64,000 bases of DNA from Neoechinorhynchus agilis (Eukaryota; Acanthocephala): positions 3,844,001-3,908,000 of the forward strand of contig CM121341.1 in assembly GCA_051530055.1 (NCBI GenBank), written 5' to 3'. The notes beneath the pieces were generated by a model that saw only the letters and a program-made list of their open reading frames with translations, searched no databases and was not told the DNA's origin. Shown one piece after another: positions 1-11,689 of this stretch. The number at the start of each line of letters is the position of its first letter. The first letter of the stretch is position 1. A program made the translations under genes and the position numbers.

Positions 1-550
1 TGCAATTGTCCATCAGCCATTCTCGTGGATCGGGGTGTTAAATGCCGCACGAACCCCCTGCGATTGGGTTTCCGGTTACCTCCTTACGTTGATATCCTTG
101 ATGGACATGATTTGAACGAATTTCTACTTATCCTTTTAGTTGCTTTTATCTCGATAATCAGTGTATTCTCCATTTTTCATTCCTACTTTAGCATCGTTCA
201 AAACGCTTATTTAAACCTAAATACATCTTGGATCTCAATGTTAGAACTGGGAATTTCGATGAAATGGTAACAGTTTTAAAATCTTTTCAGAATTGTGGTA
301 GCATTTTATCCTCTCAGCTAACTAAACACATGACCATAAAATGCTTTTGTGTACGCGTTATTAAAACCTCCAAAACAATTGTTTTTATTTATCACCAGCT
401 CTTTAAAATAATGAGAACCGTCTTGTGCTAAAACTTTTTTGTATTTAGGTCTGCTAAAATCTTAGTTTCTCCCATTCAGTAATCCGTTAGATATCATCAT
501 TTCCAGCCCCATGACTACGACTAAAACTCATTCTTGCTACCAGAAAACTC
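1..550. other. No recognised gene
   Basis: Short open frames run through this stretch, but none has a recognisable domain. It could hold further 3' exons of the EF-hand-like gene that follows on the minus strand, because a good splice donor (GTGAGT) leads into it at about 565. I see no repeat or RNA gene here. Confidence 0.4.
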
Positions 551-565
551 AATTGTTGAACTCAC

Positions 566-1066
566 GTCTTGCCGTATTCCGTGAATTCCACACCCGTCAC
601 CGACTCGACTATAGAACAAAACTCTCCAAATTCAATTTTCGTCGATCGAAACATGAATCGGATGTGCCCCAAACCTGATATCGGCGATCCTTGATCTTTC
701 AAGAACATCCTAACTTGTTTCCGAGTGAGATACCCACATTTGCAAATGTCGATGGAATCGAAAACTGTTCTGAGGACACCACGACGTTTTAGTCGTGTTT
801 CAAAAACTTCCTTTTACAATTTTTCAACATTTCACCTTCAAATCTTTAAAAAGGACTTACCTTTAGAAAGTCTGAGGTAACTGCATTTTTGCCATAAAGG
901 AAACGTCCATCCAATGCTTTCATATCAGTCTTGACTGGCATTAATCGGTTAAAAGCGTTAAACGATTCAGTTCTATCATCTAATAAAATCGCGCCCGTGA
1001 ATAATTCTGATGAGGTAATATCACCGATTCGACAGCTGTCGCTAAGTCTTCCATTAAGTGGATTTT
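566..1066 (-). CDS. Possible EF-hand-like gene, two candidate exons
   Basis: Exon a spans 861-1066: it follows an acceptor (AAAACAG), stays open for 206 bp and ends at a consensus donor (GTAAGT). Exon b spans about 566-769: it follows TCCTCAG and ends at GTGAGT. Exon b reads as a degenerate EF-hand pair: FDSIDICKCGYLTRKQ has the loop-plus-helix pattern, followed by KIEFGEFCSIVES as the second helix. Loop residues are only partly acidic, so calcium binding is doubtful. The reading phases do not join cleanly with these two splice sites, so a boundary is wrong or the gene is decayed. A possible first exon lies upstream (1076-1330, an Asn/Lys-rich start). I cannot name the protein. Confidence 0.35.
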
Positions 1067-1476
1067 CTGTTTTAGTCAAAAAGCACGATTCAATATTCCG
1101 CGTTTGATTCTTAATTTTAAAAGTAAAGAGAAAATAGATAAAAAAATCATTTGAAAACAAGAAAATCCACATATTCGAACAGTAAAAGCGTCCTTGTAAA
1201 CTAACAAATTTGGCAACGTTAGTCGTTTACGTTGGTTTGATGAATGCCTCTGGGAAACCTGGGAAAGTCTTAGCTCCTTAGGATTGTCTAATGAACGGTT
1301 GTTTTTATAATCATTTGTATCGTTAGTCATCTACAATCACGATATCTGCTATTTACCCAAAAAATTCACTTTTACCTGATCAATAAACCTTTTTTGAATT
1401 CAAACTCGGAATGAAGATGTGGACTTTTAAAAAAGAGACTCCGTGCTGTAACAACCAACATTTAAGACACCATCGA

Positions 1477-4371
1477 GCGTGAATAATACTTACAAAAAGT
1501 TAAAAGTGCGTATAACTCATTCACTCATGTTTTATGCGATTTTCGTCGGTGTCGAGAATCGGTCCACCGAAAAAAAGAACCGAACTTAAAATATTTTTTG
1601 GTCGATAAAAAAGGATATTATGTAAACCTGGAGATTACATAAATGAAAGTTTTAGGCATTTTAATGCTCATTACATGCGAATGAAGTTTTACTTTATGAA
1701 ATGTTAGAATTTAATCAAAGTTCTCAATTTGATAAGAGAAAATATTTAAAGATAAGATAAAGAATATCTTGCCAAATGGAAAAACGTATGTATTTAACTC
1801 AAAAAAGAAATTGATAACAAGTTAGATAAATAACGATATAGCAAACCGGGAAATGATTTATCCGGATTTGGAAAGTGTATCCTAGTTCAGGAGGCGAAAT
1901 TACAATGGAGCAGTGAGCACCCATTAAATTCTGAATCGCGACCGTCAAGGAGAAGAAGTGATATGGGCTTTGGTGGCCGCCACTTAGGATGAATGTGCTC
2001 AAGTCCCGGAGGTGTCCAAAACTAATTCTGTGGATAGTCTGTTAGATATCGATTGCATTTCTACGTTTGAAATGCGTTCAAAATTCAAAATTAATTCTGA
2101 GGTTGGCCTGTTAAAAATCGATTGCATTTCTCCGTTTGAAATACGCTCAAATCCGGGAGGTGGCTCCAAAACTAATTCTGTGGATGGCCTGTTAAATATC
2201 GATTGCATTTCTCCGTTTAAAATAAGTTCAAACGCAGGAGGTGGTTCCAAAACTAATTTTGGGGTAGGCCTGTCGAAAATCGATTGCATTTCTCCGTTTA
2301 AAATAAGTTCAAACGCAGGTGGTGGCCCTAAAACTAATTCTGTGGACTGTACGTTAAGCGTTCCTCGCATTTCTCCGGTAAAAATACGCTCAAAACCCGG
2401 AGGTGGTTCCAAAATTGATTCTGTGTTTGGCCTGTCATAAATCGGTTGCATTTCTCCGTTTAAAATACCTTCAAATCCGGGAGGTGGTCCATAAACTAAT
2501 TCTGTGGATTGCCTGTTAAAAATCGATTGCATTTCCCAGTTTGAAAAACGCTCCAACCCAAGAGTTGCTTCCAAAACTAATTCTATGGTTGGCCTGTTAA
2601 ATATCGATTGCATTTCTCCGTTTAAAATACGTTCGAATCCGGGAGGTGATTCCAGAACTAATTCTGTGGATTGCCTGTGAAGCGTTCCTTGGATTTCTCC
2701 GTTTAAAATACGTTCAAACCTGGGGGTGGTCTATTAACTAATTCTGTGGTTGACCTGTTAAATATCGATTGCATCTCTCCGTTTGAAATACGTTCAAATC
2801 CGGGAAGTGGTTCAAAAACTAATTTTGTGGTAGGCCTGTCAAAAATCGGTTCCATTTCTCCGTTCGAAAAACCTTCAAATCTGGGAGGTGGTTCTAAAAC
2901 CCATTCTGTGGATTGCCTATTAAATCTCGATTGCAATCGCTGGAAACATTTCTTCGGCAATTTTTTTCTGGCAACTGCATCGCTCCCTGCAATGTTGGAA
3001 CAATTTCGTGCCGTGATTGTGCTGTTGGTTTAATTAATTACCTGTGTATCGATAAATTTGAAGAATCTTCAGTTTTTTGAATGAGTACGCAATAGAACAA
3101 ATGAAATGCTCGAAATTTGAGAATTGTAAAGCTATTAGATTATTATATTTGTGTTTTTAAAATGAAGACAGTATTTCATTAGAAATAGAAATTACCATTA
3201 TACAAATCCTGCGATTATTCTTCGAGTAAACACGGATAATCAAAATGATCTTCTCATCAATATCGCAAGTGTTCTTAAGAGCATCAATCGTGAAATCTAC
3301 AAATAATCATTATCTAAACTTTTTCGAATGAAGAATGAACAAATTACGTTTTCGCGAAATATTTAGACTGAAGCCATGTTAGAATAGTTTGCAAAATTGC
3401 GGAAAATATATCAATACTGTGATGGATCCTAAAACAGTGCCTTAGAGCGTTTGACATTGGCTAATCAAATCGTCGATCCTTAATTAAGAGGCCTTGATTT
3501 CGACGAATCATAAAAATAAGATGAGTGCTTATTTCAAAGTTTATTAAATGCTCAAACCTGAAAAACGCCTTAAATTAAAGATATGAAAATTGAATTCGAA
3601 TTGTGTGTTCATGACGAGATATTTGTAAATGAGAATATTTTAAAGGAGCTTGAGTTCTAAGGTCATTTTTATTGCCTTTACCGCTATTTCGACTCATTAT
3701 TGGCAGCGAATACTCAAGAATTATCCGGACGGATGCAAGACGTACAGTCTTCGGACTGCCCGACCATTGAGAATTTAATGGGAAAACGCCACTCTTCCAA
3801 ACTAAAACGTACAAGAAACTGAACAAAATATCACTTGAAGAGAATTGTCTTTATTTTATATCGGCCAGAGGCATTCCTTCGGCAACTACAACTCCCACAT
3901 CCTTGACCCTCAAAATGTGTCCCTTATAGCACCCTTCACATCGTTCGTTAGTCTTTAAATCCTTCAAAATTTGAAAAACCACTTGACTTTGCAAACTTTT
4001 ATCGTAGCATTCATTCTCAAACCCATCGCAAGTGACTCTATCGCCGGCATTTGTTGAACCGTCCACTTTTAAAAGCTTTACAGTATATTCGCCAGAAGCT
4101 GAAGTTTCGTTGGCACACATTATCATCGCTTCACTTTTAATTCCGCGGATCTTTGCAGCCTTAAGATTGCAAAGCACGATTGCCATAGAATTCTCCAGGT
4201 CAGACTGTTCAATGTGACCGACGAGTCCGCTACAAACAGTCCTCGGGCTACTTTCACCAACATTAATGAGACTAACATACAGTTTATCGGCGTTTGGATG
4301 CCGCTCCACCTTCTCGATGTGGCCAATACGAAGGTCAAATCGAGAAATGTCAACGGGAGATGGTGGCTTCT
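1477..4371. repeat. Segmental duplication block A (partner 25553-28532)
   Basis: About 2.9 kb matches the block at 25553-28532 in the same orientation, at what looks by eye to be well over 95% identity. The offset is 24,076 bp at the left end and 24,161 bp at the right, the difference being small indels. The largest is near 1830, where about 60 bp present in block D is absent. The block carries the 81-bp-repeat gene and the tRNA-binding domain of the AIMP1-like gene. The right breakpoint falls inside the AIMP1-like coding sequence at 4371, so A holds the full-length gene and D the truncated one. The high identity indicates a recent event. Confidence 0.9.
1999..2960 (-). pseudogene. PPPGF-repeat gene, copy A (decayed)
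   Basis: The minus strand encodes tandem 27-residue (81-bp) units of the form NRPxTELVLEPPPGFERISN then GEMQSI. About a dozen units occur here. The frame is interrupted between roughly 2613 and 2703 and one unit near 2070 is shortened, so this copy looks non-functional as a single protein. The related locus at 20562-21552 is open throughout. Upstream on the minus strand (about 2960-3080) are the short leader exons and a GTAATTAATT donor shared with the other copies. The function is unknown. The repeated PPG-hydrophobic core resembles the ligand motif of Smy2/GIGYF-type GYF domains; that link is inference. Confidence 0.7.
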
Positions 4372-4648
4372 GAACTTTGGATAATTTTTTTGGTCCAAGT
4401 AATGACGCCGGCTGTTCAATATCTTTCTCTTGTACTTTCTTTGAAATATCAGAAATCCGGTTTGCCACATTCGCTTCAATGTCCTTCAGCTCCTGAACCA
4501 ACCGGGAGCATTGAGCACTTAGATATTTATGCTCGGCAACTGCTACTCGTCGATGCTCGTCTGATTCTAAAGCTCCAACTTTCTTTTTGAGTTCAGCTAT
4601 CATCTTAGAAGCACTATCCGCCATCTCGAGCAAAGTCTGAAATTCCAT
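3851..4648 (-). CDS. AIMP1: AIMP1-like protein (p43/EMAPII tRNA-binding domain)
   Basis: The 265-aa protein has a charged heptad-like N-terminal region (about residues 1-85) suited to a coiled coil, then a linker, then an EMAPII-type OB-fold tRNA-binding domain (about 100-265). Hallmarks are DLRIGHIEKVERHPNADKLY, the CSGLVGHI turn and VLCNLKAAKIRGIKSEAMI. In animals this architecture is AIMP1/p43, a scaffold of the multi-aminoacyl-tRNA-synthetase complex that binds tRNA in the cytosol. Human AIMP1 is about 312 aa, so this one is compact. The ATG at 4646-4648 is the first in frame. An AATAAA signal overlaps the stop codon (3850-3855), giving a very short 3' UTR. No intron is needed. A tyrosyl-tRNA synthetase C-domain is the alternative, but no synthetase core lies upstream. 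Confidence 0.85.
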   Translation of the reverse strand: MEFQTLLEMADSASKMIAELKKKVGALESDEHRRVAVAEHKYLSAQCSRLVQELKDIEANVANRISDISKKVQEKDIEQPASLLGPKKLSKVQKPPSPVDISRFDLRIGHIEKVERHPNADKLYVSLINVGESSPRTVCSGLVGHIEQSDLENSMAIVLCNLKAAKIRGIKSEAMIMCANETSASGEYTVKLLKVDGSTNAGDRVTCDGFENECYDKSLQSQVVFQILKDLKTNERCEGCYKGHILRVKDVGVVVAEGMPLADIK

Positions 4649-5065
4649 TCGGAATAAAAACTGAAGAGTGGAGGTTAAAGCATTACAACACTAACCAAGA
4701 GGTTTCTTTCGACAGCTATTGATATTTCGTTCGGAAAATGCTTCAATATCTCTTTCTTTTTTAAAATTTCGAAATATGACTTCCTTTTGAGAGTTAACTA
4801 TGTGTTAATTATTGACTATCGATTTCAACAACTTTAAAGGGTTTTTTTAATATTGAATTTATGGCTCAATGAGTTCAATTCTTGAAGGCTTTTACTGGTA
4901 TTAATCGTTCTTCTTTAAAAGCTGCCGTTGTGCAAATCTCACTGTCGGCTAGCAATATTTTCGCTTAGAATTCTACCTGTCGCTTGGGAATATCGATGAA
5001 GTGATTTATCTGGCCCGGAAATTCGGTTTCGCTTTGCACAATCGAGCTCCTGCCATGTCATTTTA
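4649..5065. other. No recognised gene
   Basis: AT-rich intergenic sequence upstream of the AIMP1-like start codon. It presumably holds that gene's promoter and 5' UTR; I see no clear core promoter element or repeat. Confidence 0.4.
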
Positions 5066-5310
5066 GCCCCGAGGAGTGTTCCCAGGATTTTTGATTCGTG
5101 CGAGTTTCGTTTTCAAACGAAACGAAGCTCTGAGCGCTACGTTATCGCAAGGTGTAAAGCTAGACGATTAATGAACGATCACAAAAAGACTCGAAAAACT
5201 TCGTAACGAGAATCGGTTAGACCATTTAAGTGTTCGTGATGATTCGTTCGTGTCTTCGTCAGTAAAACGCCGTCGTTAATGCATCGTTTCTAAATTGGAA
5301 TATGGACGGT
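5066..5310 (+). repeat. Dispersed repeat R1, copy 1 (partner 6650-6912)
   Basis: About 245 bp matches 6650-6912 in direct orientation, roughly 1.58 kb apart and visibly diverged. Both copies keep a short plus-strand frame ending HKKTRKTS then stop, and share a second frame (KRLEKLRNEN in copy 1, shifted in copy 2). They look like relics of an exon or of an unidentified element. No domain is recognised. Confidence 0.6.
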
Positions 5311-5889
5311 TGGTCTTCGGGATGCGCTTTTTCATACTGCGTAGCGCGTTTTTCTTGGAAGATCAGATTAAAATGTGTTGGTTTTGCATTTTTGCCGGCA
5401 TCGTCCGTTGGGATCATAGATTGTTTTTCGTTACTTCCTTGGAGGATTAAACGAGTTTTAGTTTTGGAGTTTGAATACCGCGGATTTTCGAGAAGTTGGA
5501 TCGCTGCCATGAAACTACCATTTTGAACACTGAGCGTTTTTTCGCAATCGTGTACCCCTTTTGGTTTTGATCAAAGATATTGGCAACATACTTAAAAGTG
5601 TGATTTTTAACGAATTGTTCGTTTCTCTATATTTATTCACAACCACATTTTCCAAGTGTGCTACCGATGAATTTTGTGCAAAGTATCAAAATAAAGATCC
5701 CGATCCATATTATCAATAGAACACATCGATCTCCCTTTGATTCTCTTTCTTTTTCCTCGTTCTTTGTTATCGAAATCGTCGACTTTATGATTTTTCTTGA
5801 TTACCATCGCCGTGTTTGGAGTTCAGTTTGGTTATATTCTCCTTAAAACGTGAGTAATCAATATAGTGCTTTTGTACTCCTTCATTAGA
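5311..5889. repeat. Spacer and dispersed repeat R2, copy 1 (5690-5889)
   Basis: 5311-5689 holds nothing I recognise. 5690-5889 is the reverse complement of 54790-55030, the sequence just left of the 169-bp satellite. The coding-like reading of both copies (minus here, plus there) includes HYIDYSRF and ITKLNSK, so an unknown gene or element fragment has been copied to two places. Confidence 0.55.
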
Positions 5890-6649
5890 TTATAATAACA
5901 GGTTTTGTTTGTTGATTCACAACGAAGGGGACCCATGTATCTTTGAGTCCCTGTAAACACACAGATATTCCGTTTTTTGGTATGTCCGTTCGAGTAGGAG
6001 GCCCTAATTGTGTTGCAAATATCAACTTAAGAATATCCTCGAAGGTTTCGAGATCAACAGCGAAACATGAGATACTTCACTAGGATCTCGAAAGCCGTAT
6101 TCAATTGTGGTCTTGGGATAAATCGCACTCACGGTCTTCCTACATTCCTCGTCGTAGTTGATATAAATGAGAAGTGGTAGCACAGGAACGGTCGAATTGA
6201 TCTCTTAGGGTTTAAAATTGAACCTGCGGGGTCAGAATCGGATTTAGCGCGGTTATTTCCCTCAATATTGAACACATTGTCGTTGTGATTAATCGGAATT
6301 GAGGCCACGAATTCTATGATCTAAAAAGCACTACATTAAATATTGTCAACGTATTTTAAAACTGAGATTAAAACATAAAGTTATACATTAAATTGATTTT
6401 TATACTCGATATTCATAATTTTGGTATGAAATCATTTCTATTATGTTTTGCAAGCTATTAATTCCGGACATTTTATTCACTGGTAAGAATAAGGAATGAA
6501 ATTTTTGGGCTTCGGTTTCTCAATAGAAGTGGCTAGATCCAATTTGTACTTTTATAATAGCTTCATTTTTTATTTCTAATAATTCAAATGGATTAAAATT
6601 GATTATTCAAGGAAAATCGGAATTCGCGTGGGATTTAACATACGTTTTA
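5890..6649. other. No recognised gene; one GGACCCATGTA motif
   Basis: Non-coding AT-rich sequence. At about 5929 it carries GGACCCATGTATCTTTGAGT, a variant of a short motif also seen at 17907, 18054, 43570 and 43804. Confidence 0.4.
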
Positions 6650-6912
6650 GTCCCGAAGATGGTTCCCAGAAATTCTGACCCGTGCGAGTTTCAAAAATTC
6701 GTTTTTAAAACAAAACGAAACGAAGCTCTTATCGCTACATTATCACAAAGTGCAAAGCTAGACAATTAATTAACGGTCACAAAAAGACTCGAAAAACATC
6801 GTGACGAAAATCTGTGAAGTCATTTTAAGTGTTCTTGATGATTCTTTCGTGTCTTCACGAGTAAAACGCTGTCGCCAATGCATCGTTTCGGAATTGGATT
6901 ATGGAAGGTGTG
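6650..6912 (+). repeat. Dispersed repeat R1, copy 2
   Basis: Direct copy of 5066-5310 with point differences and small indels. It ends about 100 bp from the Gypsy fossil that starts near 7018. Confidence 0.6.
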
Positions 6913-7017
6913 GTGGACACAAACAGTTTTATTCAACTTCAAAAATAACGGTATGCGTGAAGAGCGGATTAGTAAGCGGCTGAATTATGGCGACGAAGAA
7001 TTAGTCGCGTATAATTA

Positions 7018-10000
7018 TTACGTCATTCTCGCCCTCTTAGAGTTTTCACCGATATCGTTCTGGTCTTCGTCGTATTCGTGCAGATCTGCGGAGTTCCGGG
7101 GCACTCGTAGAGGGTTGACTCGGGAATATCTCAGTATGGCAATCAGTGGTACAGTTTTTTTGTCTTCTAGTGGGACCTTCGTTTCGCAATCGTTTGGATC
7201 ACCGGAACCCGGTCTTCGACTGTCTTCGTCGGGGCACTCGATGAGATTATCGTTAGTGCTATCGGGTGCTGGGAGTTTGGCAAGGTCCTTGGTCGAAACT
7301 GAACTTTCCGTGCCATCTTCATATCGTATTCTTGCATGTGTTGAATTCGCTTCTATCAATTCAACTTCTCGCACTAGCGGTTCTGTTTTATTTCGCACGA
7401 AATTGCGTAATAATACTCGACCTAGAAACAATAACCAGGACGGAAGTGACGAGCCATAAGACGATCGATTCGCAACGCTGAAAAATCGGTCGTGGGGAGT
7501 AGAGTTGGTTGTTCGTACGATTAGAGACCGAGCGGCGTGCAAGGCTTGAGGTAATACCTCCTCCCAATCCGATATGCGCAAACCGCGTGAATGGATAGTT
7601 AAGCTCATAGATCTCCAACTCGTGCCATTGAATCGCTCTACCTGAGCGTTGCCCGTAAGATGATACGGAGTAGTGCGGCTGCTGGCTATTCCGTTCGCCC
7701 TCAAGAACTGACTTACTTCGCTGCTCAGGGAAGCCGCTCCTCGATCGCTATGGACATATCCAGGAGTACCACACAGTGAAAAAATTGAAGTAAGGCATCG
7801 AATTACCGTCTGACTATTGATATTTTCACAGGGAATGGCAAACGGGAATCTAGAGTATTCATCGATTGCCATAAATAGGTACTTGTTGGAAGAACGGGAC
7901 GGAAGTGGGTCTTTAAAATCAATCGATACCCTATCCATCGGCTTTAATGCCTGTATCAGTTGGGAGTCCACGGTGGGTCTGTAAAACTGCGGTTTGACAA
8001 AAGCGCACGTTCTGCATTTCGAGCATATCGACCTGACCTCGGATGTAGAGAATGGTAAGTTCTTCGATCTGACAAAATGAAGTAACCTACTGACTCCAGG
8101 GTGGCAGAGTTGCTTGTGAATCTCTTCTAAGTCAGTCAGGTCGATTGCATTCGCCCTCGATAACGCATCCGCAGCTGTCGTTCTTAATTTTGGTTCGTCA
8201 GCGACCGTCCATCATAAAAGCTACCGATCGTTGGTCAGTAATAAGCTGAAAACGTCTCCCATTCAGTAGAGGTCTCCACTTTCTGACATCTTCGACGATT
8301 GCCATCGCTTCCTTTTCGACGGCATTATATCGCATTTCGCACTTGTTGAGCGTCCTGGACATGAAGGCCACATGTCTTCTGTTTTGGTTCAACATCAGAC
8401 GCGTCGCATTCGACGATAGCACCCAAGGACGCGTTTCCCAACTCTTCCTTCAATTCTTTGAAAACTCTGATCCCATCGGTTTCCATCGGAAATTTATACA
8501 GTCTTTGAGCTTTCGACGAAAAGTCCTGGATCCACTTTGGGTAATAGGCCAACATTCCGAGCACTCGAGCTAGACTTTTTGAATCAGAAGGAATAGGCAT
8601 TTCAAATAAGGGGCGTAGTTTTTCCGGATCGGGCCGAATCTTTCCATTGCAGATGTCGTAACCCATTAGATTGATAGATCGGACCGACGCTATAGTTTTG
8701 GAATGATTTAAAGTCAACTTCCGTTTCTCGACAGCTTCCATGAAGAGCTTTACATTCGAGTCGTGTTCCTCCTGCGATTTACCTGCTACAGTAACATTAT
8801 CTAGATATGAAATCGTACACTTCAAATTCTCTTCCTTAATCATATTATCCATCGCCCTTTGAAATGCGGCGACGCCGTTTGTAACGCCAAAAGGTATACG
8901 CGTAAATTGGTAAAGATTACCATTCGCTTCGAAAGTGGTGTACCGTCTTTCGGAAGCAGGTATGCCGATTGGATGATACGCACTTTTTAAGTCGAAGGTC
9001 GAAAATACGCGGTATTGAGCGATGGTATTAATAAGCTGGTGAAGGTTAGGCAATGGGTAAGCGTCCAACGAAATAAATCTATTGATAGTCTGCGAATAGT
9101 CAATAACTAATCGCTTCTTGCCTGAATTCGAGTCGTTTTTGACGACTACAATCTGAGATCTCCACGGAGATCGACTAGGTTCTATCACGCCTACATAAAG
9201 TAACCTTTTTACTTCACCATCGATAAACGAACGGTCTTCAACGCTAAACATTCGCGATTTGGTCACAACAGGCTTAATATTCCGAAGGATCGAGTTAAAC
9301 AATGGGGTTTCCAACATATCAGCTTTGATCAAGTTGCAACAGTCTGATAGGGGCCTGATTGTCAATTCATCTTTGGAACCATTATAGACAAAACGAATGC
9401 TTCTGTGGAGTTTTTGAAATTCTAGACCGAGTATGACGTCCGTACAAAGGTCCTCCAACACACTGAATTTGACAGCATGATAAGTTCGATTTTCCACAAG
9501 AATGTCGACGAGACATTTGCCTTTGATTCGAATCTGTTGACTTGTTGCAGCCAGCTTGACTATACCTTCCGATGCAATCGTTTTTAGTCACAGATTCATG
9601 GCAACCTTATCGCTAATAAAGTTGCTCGGACTACCTGTATCGATCATAGCAGAAAACGGTACGTCGATAAGGAAAATTCGATTGTTTGGATCTGCAAGCT
9701 CGTCGCTGGCACATAGAAACATAGTAGCGGAGGTGTCCTCCGACTGCTTTTCTAAGGGCTTGGATCGACATACTTTATCCCAATGGCCTATTTTTCCGCA
9801 TTTCGAACACTTAGACTTTCTGGCAGGACAACGAGATCTTGGATCAAATCAAAACCGCAAAACCAGCACTTTTCTGACTTTATGTCGGCAGCTATTTCCA
9901 TATCCTCCGTTTCAGGCTTCTGGTGCGAAATCGATGGAGGAGCTTCGACACAAGCTGCAATAGGCGGCGCTTGACGGTCATAAATTTCAGCGTTTCGCTG

Positions 10001-10424
10001 AGCTCTATCTAGAGATTTCGCTATGTCGATCGTCTGGGTCAAACTTAGAGCATGATGTTCCAGAAGGTGTTGACGAATTATGGGGGATGAAATCCCACTA
10101 ACAAAAGCATCGCGAATGAGTTCCAGTCGGTATTGCTCAGCGGTCACGTCCGTTAACTGACAGTTTCGGCTTATGCAGTTTAGTTCTCGGACGCTGGTAC
10201 GTAGCCAACACATGTTTGGAAAAAATTGAATTCGCCTCCTTAATGTATGCTTTGTCCAAGATCGCAATCGCCTTATTAAAATCGGGTTGGTCCGCTATCA
10301 TTTCATATACGTTTGGACTGACGAAACGTATCAAACATTGAAGTTTTGTCCATTGCAGCACCGTCAAAGTCAACTCGGTGTTTAGATGTCTGCTCATGGT
10401 TAGATATTGCCGAAGATTGATCAA
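7018..10424 (-). mobile_element. Ty3/Gypsy LTR-retrotransposon fossil, internal region
   Basis: On the minus strand the parts run gag (about 9.8-10.4 kb), aspartic protease (about 9.4-9.7 kb), reverse transcriptase (about 8.5-9.3 kb), RNase H (about 8.2-8.5 kb) and integrase (about 7.0-8.0 kb), which is the Ty3/Gypsy (Metaviridae) order. RT is recognised from FSTFDLKSAYHPIGI and integrase from FKDPLPSRSSNKYLFMAIDE. The element is broken, with several interruptions. I found no terminal repeats, so its ends are lost or outside what I could match. Its gag end abuts a Penelope fragment. Age looks moderate, since domains are still easily readable. Confidence 0.85.
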
Positions 10425-10755
10425 AACGTCTACCAGCGTATTTGTGCTGTTGGATGCGTTTGCTCAGACCTTGCTTCGTCTGTGCAATATGCTTTTTATC
10501 GCATTCCGAACAGCCTATTTCGTTGACTCCGCATGTAGGTGTTGTCGCGGTCTTCTTTTTGCAAAAACCAGCCAATGTCGTCCCTTTTTTGACAATAATC
10601 CTCACATTCGGTATTTTTTTGTAGGGGCCGTAGTTTGATAGTTGCCTCTTCACTGATGAAAGAATGCGCGATATATTTTGTAGGCGTTGGATTCGTTGAC
10701 TGATCGTTATTGCGTTGATCGGGTCGTCGCCTGATACGTTTCCTGGCCATATCAA
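10303..10755 (-). mobile_element. Penelope-like element, GIY-YIG endonuclease fragment
   Basis: The minus strand reads CGVNEIGCSECDKKHIAQTK, then LSKRIQQHKYA and SAISNHEQTSKH. This is the Penelope-type GIY-YIG nuclease pattern: a Cys pair before the nuclease, the YIGQT-like turn here changed to HIAQT, then the conserved Arg, His and Asn positions. It is a 5'-truncated piece with no RT joined to it on this strand. It overlaps the distal edge of the Gypsy fossil, so exact ends are uncertain. The catalytic Tyr appears replaced, suggesting decay. Confidence 0.7.
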
Positions 10756-10894
10756 TAGCCCACTATGGATATCCCATTAACCGCAGGACCTTGATAATGT
10801 TATTCCTTTCATTGGACCAAATGGAGTTGGACGAACAAATGTTCAGGGCTCTACGGAAATATGAACGTGCCACCTTTATCTTGCTACAAGTCTA

Positions 10895-11029
10895 TTCACT
10901 GCGGATGTGGTATCCTTGTTCACAAATATTCCTCTCGCTAAAGCGCTCGATATGACTGTAACGATCCTGGTGGAGCGTTGCACGGAACCAAAATTTGATA
11001 TAAAGGCATGGACCGACGTCCTGAATTGA
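10895..11029 (+). mobile_element. Penelope-like RT fragment (N-terminal motif)
   Basis: The plus strand encodes FTADVVSLFTNIPLAKALDM followed by TVTILVER. Penelope reverse transcriptases carry the block SLDVVSLFTNIPL at this position. The fragment runs 44 codons to a TGA at 11027. It lies head-to-head with the GIY-YIG fragment on the opposite strand, so two separate or rearranged Penelope copies meet here. Confidence 0.7.
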
Positions 11030-11689
11030 TGCACCACGAAGACCCGGCAATGAGAGATAATTATTTACTTGATTCGGGAAAAAGATAGTATTTAATGTGG
11101 AAGGGCTGGGAGATTGACCTTTATGGTTATGCGCCGGTGGAGTTGCACGTAATCAAAGAAAGTGGGAAGTCGCTTATTCCTCGATTTTTTGGCTCGGGGG
11201 ATATGTTCGTGGGTTTTTGCTAAAAGTAACGGGTTACATTGGGAAGATGAGGTCCGGGTTGAGTTTGGAGGGACGATAGAAAGATTTTGTGATGCGTTTT
11301 AATGTGGATAGATATGAAAAGAAAATTAAGAAGTAAGGGGTTTGTGTTTCCTGTTAAGAAAGAGGGAAGCTACGAATGGTGAAATAAAACTTACTTTGAG
11401 GAGACTTCGTCTCCGGTTAGAGGGATTTTTGGATGGAATGCGCATAACTGTTAATGGGGGAGGAATAGTAGAGTGAATGCCGGGGAATAGGAATTGACCG
11501 ATTCGAAGCATTTGGTGGCGGGGAAGTGTTATTTACGTTCGGAGGGATGTACAAATTTATAACCGTACGGTCCTGGGGCATTGAGTGCAGACCAGCGCTT
11601 CCCAGACCGAAATCGGTGGACTATGTGTCCATTCGGCCGTGTATGGAAAGAAAATATCTATTAAAAGACTACCGGCTGAGCCACATATA
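11030..11689 (-). mobile_element. LINE 3'-end module, copy 1 (11326-11511)
   Basis: 11326-11511 on the minus strand encodes TVMRIPSKNPSNRRRSLLKV then SLFLNRKHKPL. Close relatives occur on the plus strand at about 12890-13135 and 60790-60945. A recurring C-terminal peptide in otherwise non-coding surroundings fits the end of a non-LTR retrotransposon ORF. 11030-11325 is G-rich plus-strand sequence that may be the rest of this element; 11512-11689 is unassigned. Confidence 0.45.

Noticed and set aside
1000-1020. CTGATGA at about 1008 as a ribozyme core
   Set aside because: It lies inside a coding-like exon on the other strand and lacks the second half of the motif.
2012-3033. Plus-strand frames rich in ISPFEIRSNPGGGSKTN over the PPPGF repeats
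   Set aside because: Antisense shadow of the 81-bp repeat; the orientation of leader exons and of copy C shows the other strand is coding.
3575-3826. 83-aa minus-strand frame after the AIMP1-like gene, conserved at 27769-27987
   Set aside because: Its conservation only reflects the recent block duplication; no start context or domain was recognised.
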